NCBI GenBank assembly: GCA_964403935.1
Contig: CAYOIB010000002.1
Location: 36,971-100,970 of the forward strand
Direction of reading: 5' to 3'
Length of the DNA stretch: 64,000 bases
DNA from: SLLG01 sp964403935
GTDB lineage: Bacteria; Verrucomicrobiota; Verrucomicrobiia; Opitutales; Oceanipulchritudinaceae
The translations under genes and the position numbers were made by a program. Positions 52,454-60,196 of the stretch are shown here, one piece after another (position 1 is the stretch's first letter; each line of letters opens with the position of its first letter). The notes under the pieces were generated by a model. It was not told where the DNA came from. It saw only the letters and a list, made by a program, of their open reading frames with translations, and did not search any database.

Positions 52454-54325
52454 TCAGGCGGTGGCCGACGATTCGACCCAGCGGGTGATTCCGCGGATCT
52501 TCCAGGTTTCACGGTGACCTTCGATATCGACTTCAACCGTTTCCCCTGGGCGACGACCGATGAGGGCCTTCGCAAGTGGCGTTTCATAGGAAACGACATG
52601 CTTCTCGGGGTCTCCGTCCCATGCACCGAGGACGGCATAGCTGGCGACATTTCCAGAAGAGCCTTGTTCGACCTCGACGACGGTACCGATACCCACGCTG
52701 TCCGTAGGCGCATCCGCAAAATCTGAAATTCGCGCGCGATTGAGGTCCAGCTCCAACTCGGCCTTCCGGGCCAAAAGAATATCCTGCTCCTGGCGGGCCA
52801 TTTTGTACTCGGCATTTTCCCGAAGGTCACCGTGAGCTCGCGCTTCGGCGATATCCAGTTTGTTCTGCGGGATCTTGACCTGGATAAGCTCGTCGTATTC
52901 CTCCTTGCGCTCTTCCATGCTGCGCCGGGAGACAATGAGCCCGCTTTCCGAGGTCTCGATAGGTCCGGTATCTCCATCCACCACGTGCTGCACGCTCGGG
53001 AAGAGCTTGATGAAGCGCGCGAGGAGGGACTTTTTCGAGAGGTCTTCGAAGCCCTGATTCAGGATCAGGGTCTGAGCAAGATCGTGCGCCGTTTCAGCCG
53101 GAGCCGTCGAAAGGAGGTCGCTGATGAGCTCGTGGTCTTCGTTAAGCAGCTCGGCCAACGGAATGCGGCGGGTGCCGGCATTCTGGAGGGCTTCGTAATC
53201 AATAGCGAAGAAAATGGCATTGAGAAGCCGCGGCGTCATCAAGCCTTCAAGCATCTCCGAATACTTTTTAGACTGCCGGTTCTTGAGGACCCAGGTGAGA
53301 ACCGGTGCTTTCAGGTTCTGCTCCACGAGCCAGCGCTGCAAGGTCGAGGCCACGGCCTTCTCATAGTCGCGGTCGAGCAGGAAGTTGATGCACTCCGAAG
53401 TGAATTTCCCCGAACTGTTCTTGAGCAGGTCAAAGACGACACGATCCCAGCTATCCGGCAGCGATCGCTCGATCAGGTCGAGCAAGCGCTTGTAATGGGT
53501 CGCGGGCACCTGTTCGGCGAGGAGGATGAGGTCGTTTGATGCAACAATGATCGAGTTCGAAGTTGGCTCCAGCAGCTCCACATCTTCGTGGATGAAGCGG
53601 GCGAGGTCATTGCGTACCCAAATGCCAAAAAGGCGTTCGCCCGGATTGAGCAACTTTGTTTCCGCGAGGGATGCGGTGAGCTCGCGCAGGATATCCGGCA
53701 GGGCCTGCTCGATATCCTTATGCTCAACACTCATGTCGATGAGCTTGTGGGCGATAGTGATTTTTTTCTTGGGGGCCTTTGTTTCGAAAAACTCCTCCAG
53801 GATCTCATCTTCCGCCTTGATGGGTTCTTCCCGGTAGATGTAGGGCTCTGTTTTTTTGGCCGGGACCGCAATGTGAGGGTCCTTCACCAACAGCTTCTTC
53901 GTGGCGTTCCACCACTTGCGGTACTTCGCCTGACCGAGCAGGCGGCTGAGCACGCTCTCGATCTCTGTGTTCGAGGCCGTCGTCTCGGGAAAGCGCTTCA
54001 GGATCTCGCCGATCAGCGCCGTCGGGCGCTTCTTGATCATCTCGTCAATCGGCCCGGGGTCCTTGCGATAACGAACAAGAATGTCGTCGTCATCCAGGAT
54101 ATCCACCCGTTCCACGCAAAATTCCGGAGCCATGGCATGCCCGGCATCGCCCTCCTCGAAATCGATGATCAGCTTATTCTCCTGAGCGTCATACTGCTGA
54201 ATCTTGCCAACGCCCCAGGCACGGTGAACGACATACGAGCCCGGCTGAAGAGCCTCGAGCTTGGCCCGCAACCGTTTCAGGCGGGGTTGCTTTTGAATAA
54301 GCAAATCGATTGCTTCTTTATTCAT
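52454..54325 (-). CDS. Large GreA/GreB-like transcription factor with N-terminal extension
   Basis: 623 residues against about 158 for GreA. Residues about 29-85 (GSYVVHRAWGVGKIQQYD) resemble the RNA-polymerase-interacting Tudor/KOW-like domain of CarD and Mfd. A long helical middle of about 370 residues follows, with no recognised family. The last 130 residues are GreA-like: the coiled-coil tip HGDLRENAEYKMARQ keeps the acidic pair (Asp499, Glu502) needed for transcript cleavage, then a FKBP-like domain (SYETPLAKALIGRRPGETV). It may therefore both bind and rescue RNA polymerase. Divergent from rsmB, 38 bases between starts. Confidence 0.87.
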   Translation of the reverse strand: MNKEAIDLLIQKQPRLKRLRAKLEALQPGSYVVHRAWGVGKIQQYDAQENKLIIDFEEGDAGHAMAPEFCVERVDILDDDDILVRYRKDPGPIDEMIKKRPTALIGEILKRFPETTASNTEIESVLSRLLGQAKYRKWWNATKKLLVKDPHIAVPAKKTEPYIYREEPIKAEDEILEEFFETKAPKKKITIAHKLIDMSVEHKDIEQALPDILRELTASLAETKLLNPGERLFGIWVRNDLARFIHEDVELLEPTSNSIIVASNDLILLAEQVPATHYKRLLDLIERSLPDSWDRVVFDLLKNSSGKFTSECINFLLDRDYEKAVASTLQRWLVEQNLKAPVLTWVLKNRQSKKYSEMLEGLMTPRLLNAIFFAIDYEALQNAGTRRIPLAELLNEDHELISDLLSTAPAETAHDLAQTLILNQGFEDLSKKSLLARFIKLFPSVQHVVDGDTGPIETSESGLIVSRRSMEERKEEYDELIQVKIPQNKLDIAEARAHGDLRENAEYKMARQEQDILLARKAELELDLNRARISDFADAPTDSVGIGTVVEVEQGSSGNVASYAVLGAWDGDPEKHVVSYETPLAKALIGRRPGETVEVDIEGHRETWKIRGITRWVESSATA

Positions 54326-54363
54326 ATAAATCCGGTATCAAACAAAAAAACCCGTCTCACGGG

Positions 54364-55716
54364 ATGCAGAAAACCCAAGCAGACAACTCAACAAGGACGA
54401 ATTTGACAGGTCAACACAAAGCTTTTCCCGGCACCGGGACCTCACCCTCTGGCGGAGATCCCTGGTGGCACGCTATCTGCGCCGTAAGCACCTATCTGAA
54501 GAAGCCCCAAGCCTTTGACACTATCCTTGAGCGGGCTCTCGAAGGGCTCGACCCGACAGAACACCGCCGCGCCTCATGGCTGGCGTGGGGAGTCCTCCGC
54601 GAATTCACTGCGATTGATGCCGACCTCGCCAAGCTCATCAGTGCCGTCCCGAAGCCGGCCACCCGCGCCCTTCTGATGGTCGGGGCCTTCGAGCTCAACT
54701 CCCGTTCACCGGAAGAGCGTCCCCCCGTGGTGCACTTCGCGGTTGAGGTGGCGAAGCGCCGCTTGAGACGGGGCGACATCGGCTTGGTCAATGCCGTCCT
54801 GCGCAAGCTGGCAACCAAGTTTCCGGAAGATCCGGCGCGCCGGGCGGAACGGGTTCACCCTCGCTGGCTGCTGGAACGTTGGCAAGAGACCTTTGGCCCG
54901 AAAGCGACCGGAAAGCTGTTGAAATGGAATCAGGAACCCCCGCCGGTCTACCTGCACGTGGCGGATGATCCCCCAACCCCTGAAGCGGTGGGCGAAGCGA
55001 CGGCATGGAACGGCTTCCGGGCGGTGGCGGGCGAGGCAGACTGGCGTCAGGCCGGTCGCCTGCTGGCGGACGGACGAGGCTACATTCAGGATCCCCTCGC
55101 GCGCCACCCCGGAGACCTCCTCGCCGACCGCATCGCCTCTGGATCCACCCTCCTCGATCTCTGTGCGGCACCGGGTGGAAAGTCCTGGGACGTGCTCCGC
55201 CGCTGTGGCGACCGCATCCGCCAATCCGTCTTGGTCGATCTTCCCGGTGTGCGTTTCGCCCTGATGGAACAAAATATCGCGACCTGGAAGCACCCGGGCA
55301 TCACCGGTCTCGCGGCAGATGTTGCCACCCTCGAGGCCGACGCCCTTCAGAAAGCGGATCTGCCCCCGCTCTATGATATCGTCCTTCTCGATGCACCCTG
55401 CTCCAATACCGGTGTCCTTCGTCGGCGACCCGATGCGAAGATTCGTCTCGCGAAATCAGGTCCTTCGGCCCTCACTGCCGCCGTCGCCCTCCAGGCAAGA
55501 CTCCTCGACCGCGCGGCCCGCTTCACCCGCCCCGGCGGCCTTCTCCTCTATAGCACGTGCAGCATCGAGCCGGAAGAGAACCTCCAGCAGATCAAAGCTT
55601 TCCTCCAGCGCCATCCAACAGCGCAGCTACTGGACGCAAAAGAAAGCTTTCCCTGGACGGATCAACATGATGGCGGCGGGGCTTTCCTGTTGACCGTTGG
55701 AACCCTAGAAAAATAA
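54364..55716 (+). CDS. rsmB: 16S rRNA m5C methyltransferase RsmB-like
   Basis: 450 residues from MQKTQADNST; the frame upstream is noise. An N-terminal NusB-like helical domain (about 40-165) precedes the NOP2/Sun methyltransferase domain: LLDLCAAPGGKSWDVL (SAM), LLDAPCSNTGVLRRRPDAK (motif IV Cys) and LLYSTCSIEPEEN (motif VI catalytic Cys). The enzyme methylates C967 of 16S rRNA in E. coli. The order of NusB-like plus Rossmann domain is diagnostic for RsmB over RsmF. Confidence 0.9.
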   Translation: MQKTQADNSTRTNLTGQHKAFPGTGTSPSGGDPWWHAICAVSTYLKKPQAFDTILERALEGLDPTEHRRASWLAWGVLREFTAIDADLAKLISAVPKPATRALLMVGAFELNSRSPEERPPVVHFAVEVAKRRLRRGDIGLVNAVLRKLATKFPEDPARRAERVHPRWLLERWQETFGPKATGKLLKWNQEPPPVYLHVADDPPTPEAVGEATAWNGFRAVAGEADWRQAGRLLADGRGYIQDPLARHPGDLLADRIASGSTLLDLCAAPGGKSWDVLRRCGDRIRQSVLVDLPGVRFALMEQNIATWKHPGITGLAADVATLEADALQKADLPPLYDIVLLDAPCSNTGVLRRRPDAKIRLAKSGPSALTAAVALQARLLDRAARFTRPGGLLLYSTCSIEPEENLQQIKAFLQRHPTAQLLDAKESFPWTDQHDGGGAFLLTVGTLEK

Positions 55717-55734
55717 GTTTCTCCGAAAGATCCC

Positions 55735-57075
55735 ATGGCAAAACCACCTCTGAACGGCCACCTCCTCCTGTGGGGAAGCTGGGTTGGCAACGCACTCCTG
55801 ACCCTGCTCGCCGCCTACGTCGCGTTCAGCCAACCAGAGCCCCTCACTCCGCTGACGATTCTCACGATCGCCGTCTGCATCCTTTCAGGAAACCTCCTTC
55901 CACTCGGGGCGCACGCCCTCCTCTTCCAGTGGAGTAAACTTGCGGTGACGGATGAGCACGCCGAAGGCACCCGCAGCCTGAAGGCGGCCATCGCGCTCCT
56001 AACCGAAACCGAAGCACGCCTGGGCGACGCCCGTGAAGCCTGCGCCAAGGCCACCATCGTGGCCCGCCAGGTGCCGGAACGGATCCGGGAGCAGGCCGAG
56101 GCCCTTTCGGCCAGCCTCGACCAGATCGATTCCAAGGCCATGGCCACCCTGAGCCACACCTTGAGCCGCTTTAACGAAAGCCTGGCCGATGTCTCCACCC
56201 GCCTCGAAGAAGCCCTGCCCGAGGCCAACACCCAAGCGAAAGACAATGCCGAGCGGGAACAATCGCTCCTGACAGCTTTGAGCTCGATCCGGGAAGACAT
56301 CGGCAGCCTTGCCCACTCAGTGGAAGCCTTGCGCGGGATCCCAATCGCAACCCTGCCTCCCGACCCAGTTCCCGATCGCCCGCTCGATGACCGGGCAGCC
56401 CCCGAGCCCGCCAACGATGGTTTCATGGAGACCGGTGAAGGCGACCCCGACTGGTCGATCGGCGAAGTCGGAAGGGTCGACTTTTCGGACGATGACGACG
56501 AAGGGGATGAGGAGATCGACGAGGGGGAGGACAACCTCATCGCCGTCGAGGATGAACTCCAACAAGCCCCGAACCCCGAGCCCGCTGAAGCCCAGCCGAT
56601 GCCGCTCCCACCAGAACTCGCTGCGGCGGAGATGCCCACCGACGTGCCCGCCCAGGCAGATGCCCCCGAACCCGAAGCCCCTCAAGACCTTCAAACGGAG
56701 CCCCCCGCGCCCGCGACGAAGCCTGAGAGATTGCGGAAGGCGGCAAAAGCGTCCGCTCCGGGCGAAGATGAGCTCTTCAGCGAAGACGATCTCAAGGCAA
56801 CAGCCAAGCCCACCGACCCCTCCGCCGCTGTGCTGGAGGTCCATGCCATGATCGGGATCAACAACAAAGTGTTCCTCCGGGGCGATCCGCCGCACCTCGA
56901 CTGGGATCAAGGCATCCCTCTGGAGCTCACCGGCATCGGCGAATACCGCTGGCAGGCGATGGATCTCGAAGGGCCTCTCGCCTGCAAATTGCTTCTCAAC
57001 GACGAGCGCTGGGCCATTGGCGAAAACATCATCCTTGAGCCAGGCGAACACCTCTCCGTTCACCCAAAATTCTAA
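55735..57075 (+). CDS. Membrane coiled-coil protein with acidic region and starch-binding-like C-terminus
   Basis: 446 residues. Two membrane segments at the N-terminus (LLWGSWVGNALLTLLAAYVA, then LTILTIAVCILSGNLLPL) are followed by a long coiled coil (about 75-215), an Asp/Glu-rich stretch (about 240-300), a Pro/Ala/Glu linker and a small beta domain (about 365-446). The last domain (NKVFLRGDPPHLDWDQG, YRWQAMDLEGPLACK, WAIGENIILEPGE) resembles the CBM20/CBM48 or E-set fold. Function not recognised. It lies 18 bases after rsmB and 50 bases before the GH2 gene, so co-transcription is likely. Confidence 0.65.
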   Translation: MAKPPLNGHLLLWGSWVGNALLTLLAAYVAFSQPEPLTPLTILTIAVCILSGNLLPLGAHALLFQWSKLAVTDEHAEGTRSLKAAIALLTETEARLGDAREACAKATIVARQVPERIREQAEALSASLDQIDSKAMATLSHTLSRFNESLADVSTRLEEALPEANTQAKDNAEREQSLLTALSSIREDIGSLAHSVEALRGIPIATLPPDPVPDRPLDDRAAPEPANDGFMETGEGDPDWSIGEVGRVDFSDDDDEGDEEIDEGEDNLIAVEDELQQAPNPEPAEAQPMPLPPELAAAEMPTDVPAQADAPEPEAPQDLQTEPPAPATKPERLRKAAKASAPGEDELFSEDDLKATAKPTDPSAAVLEVHAMIGINNKVFLRGDPPHLDWDQGIPLELTGIGEYRWQAMDLEGPLACKLLLNDERWAIGENIILEPGEHLSVHPKF

Positions 57076-57125
57076 GCCCCTCTCCAGCCTGGATCATCTA
57101 TGACCGGGCGAGCCCCCACCCCATC

Positions 57126-58886
57126 ATGATTGTACCTCCCTTTCCGGCAAGTGACCCGGACACCGCACCCGTCCTCCGACTCTTCCCCACTCACGCATTG
57201 CGACCTTACACCTCTTTCTGCGAGGGGTGGACATTCTACTTTCCCGTGAACGGAACGCAGATCGAGCCTCAAGACTGGAAGGACGGGAAAGCGACCGAGG
57301 TCCCGGTTCCCGGGGTCTGGGAAATGCTGGACGCTCTGAAGTCGTATCGGGGTCAGGCAATCGCCCGAAAAATTTTCACCTCCGCTGAAGCGGGCCCGGC
57401 CCTCCTGAAGTTTGGCGGGGTCAGCCACACCTGCCGAATCTTTCTGAATGGCGAGGAAGTCGGCGACCACCACAACGCCTTCACACCGTTTACCGTGGCC
57501 TTGCCCGATTTACCGGCGGGGGAGCACGAGCTCTTGGTTCATGTTTCAAATGAACACGGCGAGCTCTCCGCCCTCCACATCCCGAACGACTATTACAACT
57601 ACGGAGGCATCAGCCGGCCGGTGGAGTTGCATCAGTTAAAGGGCCGGATCTACCTCGAGCACCTCCATTTCATACCTTCGCTGGACGGGCTGAATGAGCC
57701 GCCGGTGGTCGATGTCCATATCCAGAGCCTCCTTTCCGAAAAGACCTACATCAACCTCTCCCTCTTCATCGGTGACGACCCGATCCACCGCCTCGAAACC
57801 TATGGCGTCACACCCGGATCAAACCGGCTCCGCTTTCGCCTCCCCCCGCTCGACCTCGAGCCGTGGAGCCCTCAATGCCCCACCCTTTATTTCCTCCGGG
57901 CTGTTCTTGAGCACGAAAAAATACCGATTGACGACCTCATCGAGCGAATCGGGTTGCGCACGATTGCCGTCAAAGGGGACGAGCTCCACCTCAACGGCGC
58001 GCCGTTTTACCCCGTCGGTTTCAATCGGCATGAGGACCATCCGGACTGGGGCTGTGCCCTGCCGGTCTCGCAGATGCGAAAGGACCTCGATCTTTTTGCC
58101 GAATTGAATGCCAACGCCGTTCGGACCAGCCACTACCCAAACGATCAGCGCTTTCTCGACCTGTGCGATGAGCGCGGATTTCTTGTCTGGGAAGAAAACC
58201 ATGCCCGGGGCCAGCTCGAGCCCCAGATGCGGCACCCGCGCTTTCGCGAGCAATGCGCGGCCTGTAATGAAGAAATGGTGCGGCACCATTTCAACCACCC
58301 GAGCATTTTCGTCTGGGGAATCCTCAACGAGACAGCCAGCGACACCGCCTATGGCCGGATGTGCCATCAGGAGCAGTTCGCTCAAATTCGCAGCCTCGAC
58401 CCCACCCGTCCGGTAACCTTTGCCAGTTGCCGTCACTACGGTTGCGTCTGCCAAGACCTGCCCGACATCGCCTCTTGGAACATATACAGCCGCTGGTATG
58501 GCAACGCCGATCCCACCGAGGATCTGGAAGGATTGATCGCGCGGATGGGACCGCTGGGCCTCGAAGGGAAGCCCCTCATCATCAGTGAATTTGGGGCCGG
58601 CGGCATTCCCGGATACCAGGACCCTGTCCGCCGCGCCAAATGGAGCGAGGAACGGCAGGGCGATATCCTCCTCGAATTGATAACCGCTTACGCGGCAATC
58701 CCTGCCGCCAAAGGGCTCTTCGTCTGGCAGTTCTGTGACGTGCGCGTCGACGAAAGCTGGGCTCTCCAGCGCCCGCGCACCATGAATAACAAAGGCGTCG
58801 TCGATGAGAACCGCCGACCCAAGGTTGCCTTTTCAGTGGTGGCCGAATGCTTCGCACGCATCCGCCGGGCGAAAAACCTTGCCTGA
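57126..58886 (+). CDS. GH2-family glycosidase (beta-glucuronidase-like)
   Basis: 586 residues. N-terminal jelly-roll and Ig-like GH2 domains (about 20-270) precede the TIM barrel. The acid/base Glu402 is in WGILNETASD and the nucleophile Glu488 in IISEFGAGG; NANAVRTSHYPNDQ and PFYPVGFNRHEDH are also GH2 marks. The SEFGAGG-IPG context fits beta-glucuronidases better than LacZ. No signal peptide, so a cytoplasmic enzyme for uptaken oligosaccharides is inferred. Substrate specificity open. Confidence 0.88.
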   Translation: MIVPPFPASDPDTAPVLRLFPTHALRPYTSFCEGWTFYFPVNGTQIEPQDWKDGKATEVPVPGVWEMLDALKSYRGQAIARKIFTSAEAGPALLKFGGVSHTCRIFLNGEEVGDHHNAFTPFTVALPDLPAGEHELLVHVSNEHGELSALHIPNDYYNYGGISRPVELHQLKGRIYLEHLHFIPSLDGLNEPPVVDVHIQSLLSEKTYINLSLFIGDDPIHRLETYGVTPGSNRLRFRLPPLDLEPWSPQCPTLYFLRAVLEHEKIPIDDLIERIGLRTIAVKGDELHLNGAPFYPVGFNRHEDHPDWGCALPVSQMRKDLDLFAELNANAVRTSHYPNDQRFLDLCDERGFLVWEENHARGQLEPQMRHPRFREQCAACNEEMVRHHFNHPSIFVWGILNETASDTAYGRMCHQEQFAQIRSLDPTRPVTFASCRHYGCVCQDLPDIASWNIYSRWYGNADPTEDLEGLIARMGPLGLEGKPLIISEFGAGGIPGYQDPVRRAKWSEERQGDILLELITAYAAIPAAKGLFVWQFCDVRVDESWALQRPRTMNNKGVVDENRRPKVAFSVVAECFARIRRAKNLA

Positions 58887-58891
58887 GGCTT

Positions 58892-58908
58892 CGGGCACCT
58901 TCCGGGGC
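58892..58908. repeat. 17-nt sequence repeated at 51361-51377
   Basis: CGGGCACCTTCCGGGGC occurs exactly at both places, each immediately downstream of a stop codon (GH2 here, the ArsR-methyltransferase gene there). At 51361 it is part of a full palindrome; here the right arm is different. Confidence 0.5.
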
Positions 58909-58932
58909 GCACCCGCCCAACCCGCCAATGCC

Positions 58933-60186
58933 TTACAGCCAGCCGCGGAGCTTGACCGCTTCGGCCACCCGCGCAACCGACACCAGATAAGCCGCCTGAC
59001 GCATGTGAACCTTCTGCTCCTCGTGCATCTTGAAGACCGCATCGTAGGCGCGCGACATATGATAATCGAGCTTCTCGTGCACTTCCTCAAGGGACCAGTA
59101 GTAGTTCATGTGCCCCTGAACCTGCTCGAAGTAACTCACCGTCACCCCGCCGGCATTGGCCAGAAAGTCCGGGATCACGTGCACCCCTTTTTCGTAGAGG
59201 ATCTTGTCGGCATACGGCGTGGTGGGCCCGTTCGCCAGTTCACAAATCAACTTGGCCTGGATACGGGGAGCGTTCTGACGTGAGATCACATTCTCAAGCG
59301 CTGATGGGTAAAGAATGTCGACCTCCAGTTCCAGAAGGGAATCGGGATCAATCTCCTTTGCCCCCGGAAAGCCCCGAACCTGGCCCGTCTTATTCTTGTG
59401 TTCCACCAGAGCGACGGGATCGAATCCTTCAGGACAATAAACCGCCCCACTGGTATCCGATACGGCAACCAGCCGACCGCCGCCAAGAAGCTCCTGATGC
59501 AGGGTCGCCGCAAACTGCCCGGCATTACCAAACCCCTGAACGGCATACGCGCCGGTCGGGTCAATATTCAAACGCTCACAGGCATACCCCGTGCAAAGCA
59601 CACCCCCCCGAGCAGTGGCGTCATTGCGCCCTTTCGAACCACCCAAGGGCAGCGGCTTCCCGGTGATAACTGCCGGACTCGAACGCCCCACCATGACTTC
59701 ATACTCATCCATCATCCAGGCCATGATCTGCGGCGTCGTATAAACGTCCGGCGCAGGAACATCCCGGTCAAAGCCCAGCTCACGCGCCATGACACGCATC
59801 CATCCGCGCGCCAAACGCTCTTTCTCGCCGTCGGAGAGGTTCTTCGGATTGCAGGTAACCCCGCCCTTACCACCGCCCAGCGGAATATCGACAACAGAGG
59901 TCTTCCAAGTCATCCAGGCCGCCAGCGCACGCACGGTATCCAGCGTCTCTTCAACGTGCCAACGGATCCCGCCCTTGCACGGCCCCCGCGCATCATTATA
60001 CTGCACCCGATAGCCATGAAACACCTGCGTGCTCCCGTCATCCATCTTCACCGGAATGGTGAACTTATACTCTCGCATCGGCCAGCGGAGCAATTCCCTC
60101 ATCGCGGGCTCCAGGCCAAGGGTTTCAGCGGCTTCGTCGAATTGAGCCTGAGCAATGGCGAAAGGGTTTTGGTTCGTCTGAGTCAT
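58933..60186 (-). CDS. gdhA: Glu/Leu/Phe/Val-type glutamate dehydrogenase
   Basis: 417 residues from MTQTNQNPFAIAQAQF. Glutamate dehydrogenase signature: ARGPCKGGIRWH (first Lys), DIPLGGGKGGV (catalytic Lys loop), PAPDVYT, VQGFGNAGQFAA (NAD-binding), and the ANGPTT/FLANAGGV pair. It interconverts glutamate and 2-oxoglutarate plus ammonia; glutamate is also the precursor of the osmoprotectant made by the genes at 46-51 kb. Divergent from the next gene with only ten bases between starts. Confidence 0.92.
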   Translation of the reverse strand: MTQTNQNPFAIAQAQFDEAAETLGLEPAMRELLRWPMREYKFTIPVKMDDGSTQVFHGYRVQYNDARGPCKGGIRWHVEETLDTVRALAAWMTWKTSVVDIPLGGGKGGVTCNPKNLSDGEKERLARGWMRVMARELGFDRDVPAPDVYTTPQIMAWMMDEYEVMVGRSSPAVITGKPLPLGGSKGRNDATARGGVLCTGYACERLNIDPTGAYAVQGFGNAGQFAATLHQELLGGGRLVAVSDTSGAVYCPEGFDPVALVEHKNKTGQVRGFPGAKEIDPDSLLELEVDILYPSALENVISRQNAPRIQAKLICELANGPTTPYADKILYEKGVHVIPDFLANAGGVTVSYFEQVQGHMNYYWSLEEVHEKLDYHMSRAYDAVFKMHEEQKVHMRQAAYLVSVARVAEAVKLRGWL

Positions 60187-60196
60187 ATCGGGCACC

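Noticed and set aside
58819..59283. Plus-strand open frame over the end of gdhA
   Set aside because: It is antisense to conserved glutamate dehydrogenase sequence and has no recognisable motif.
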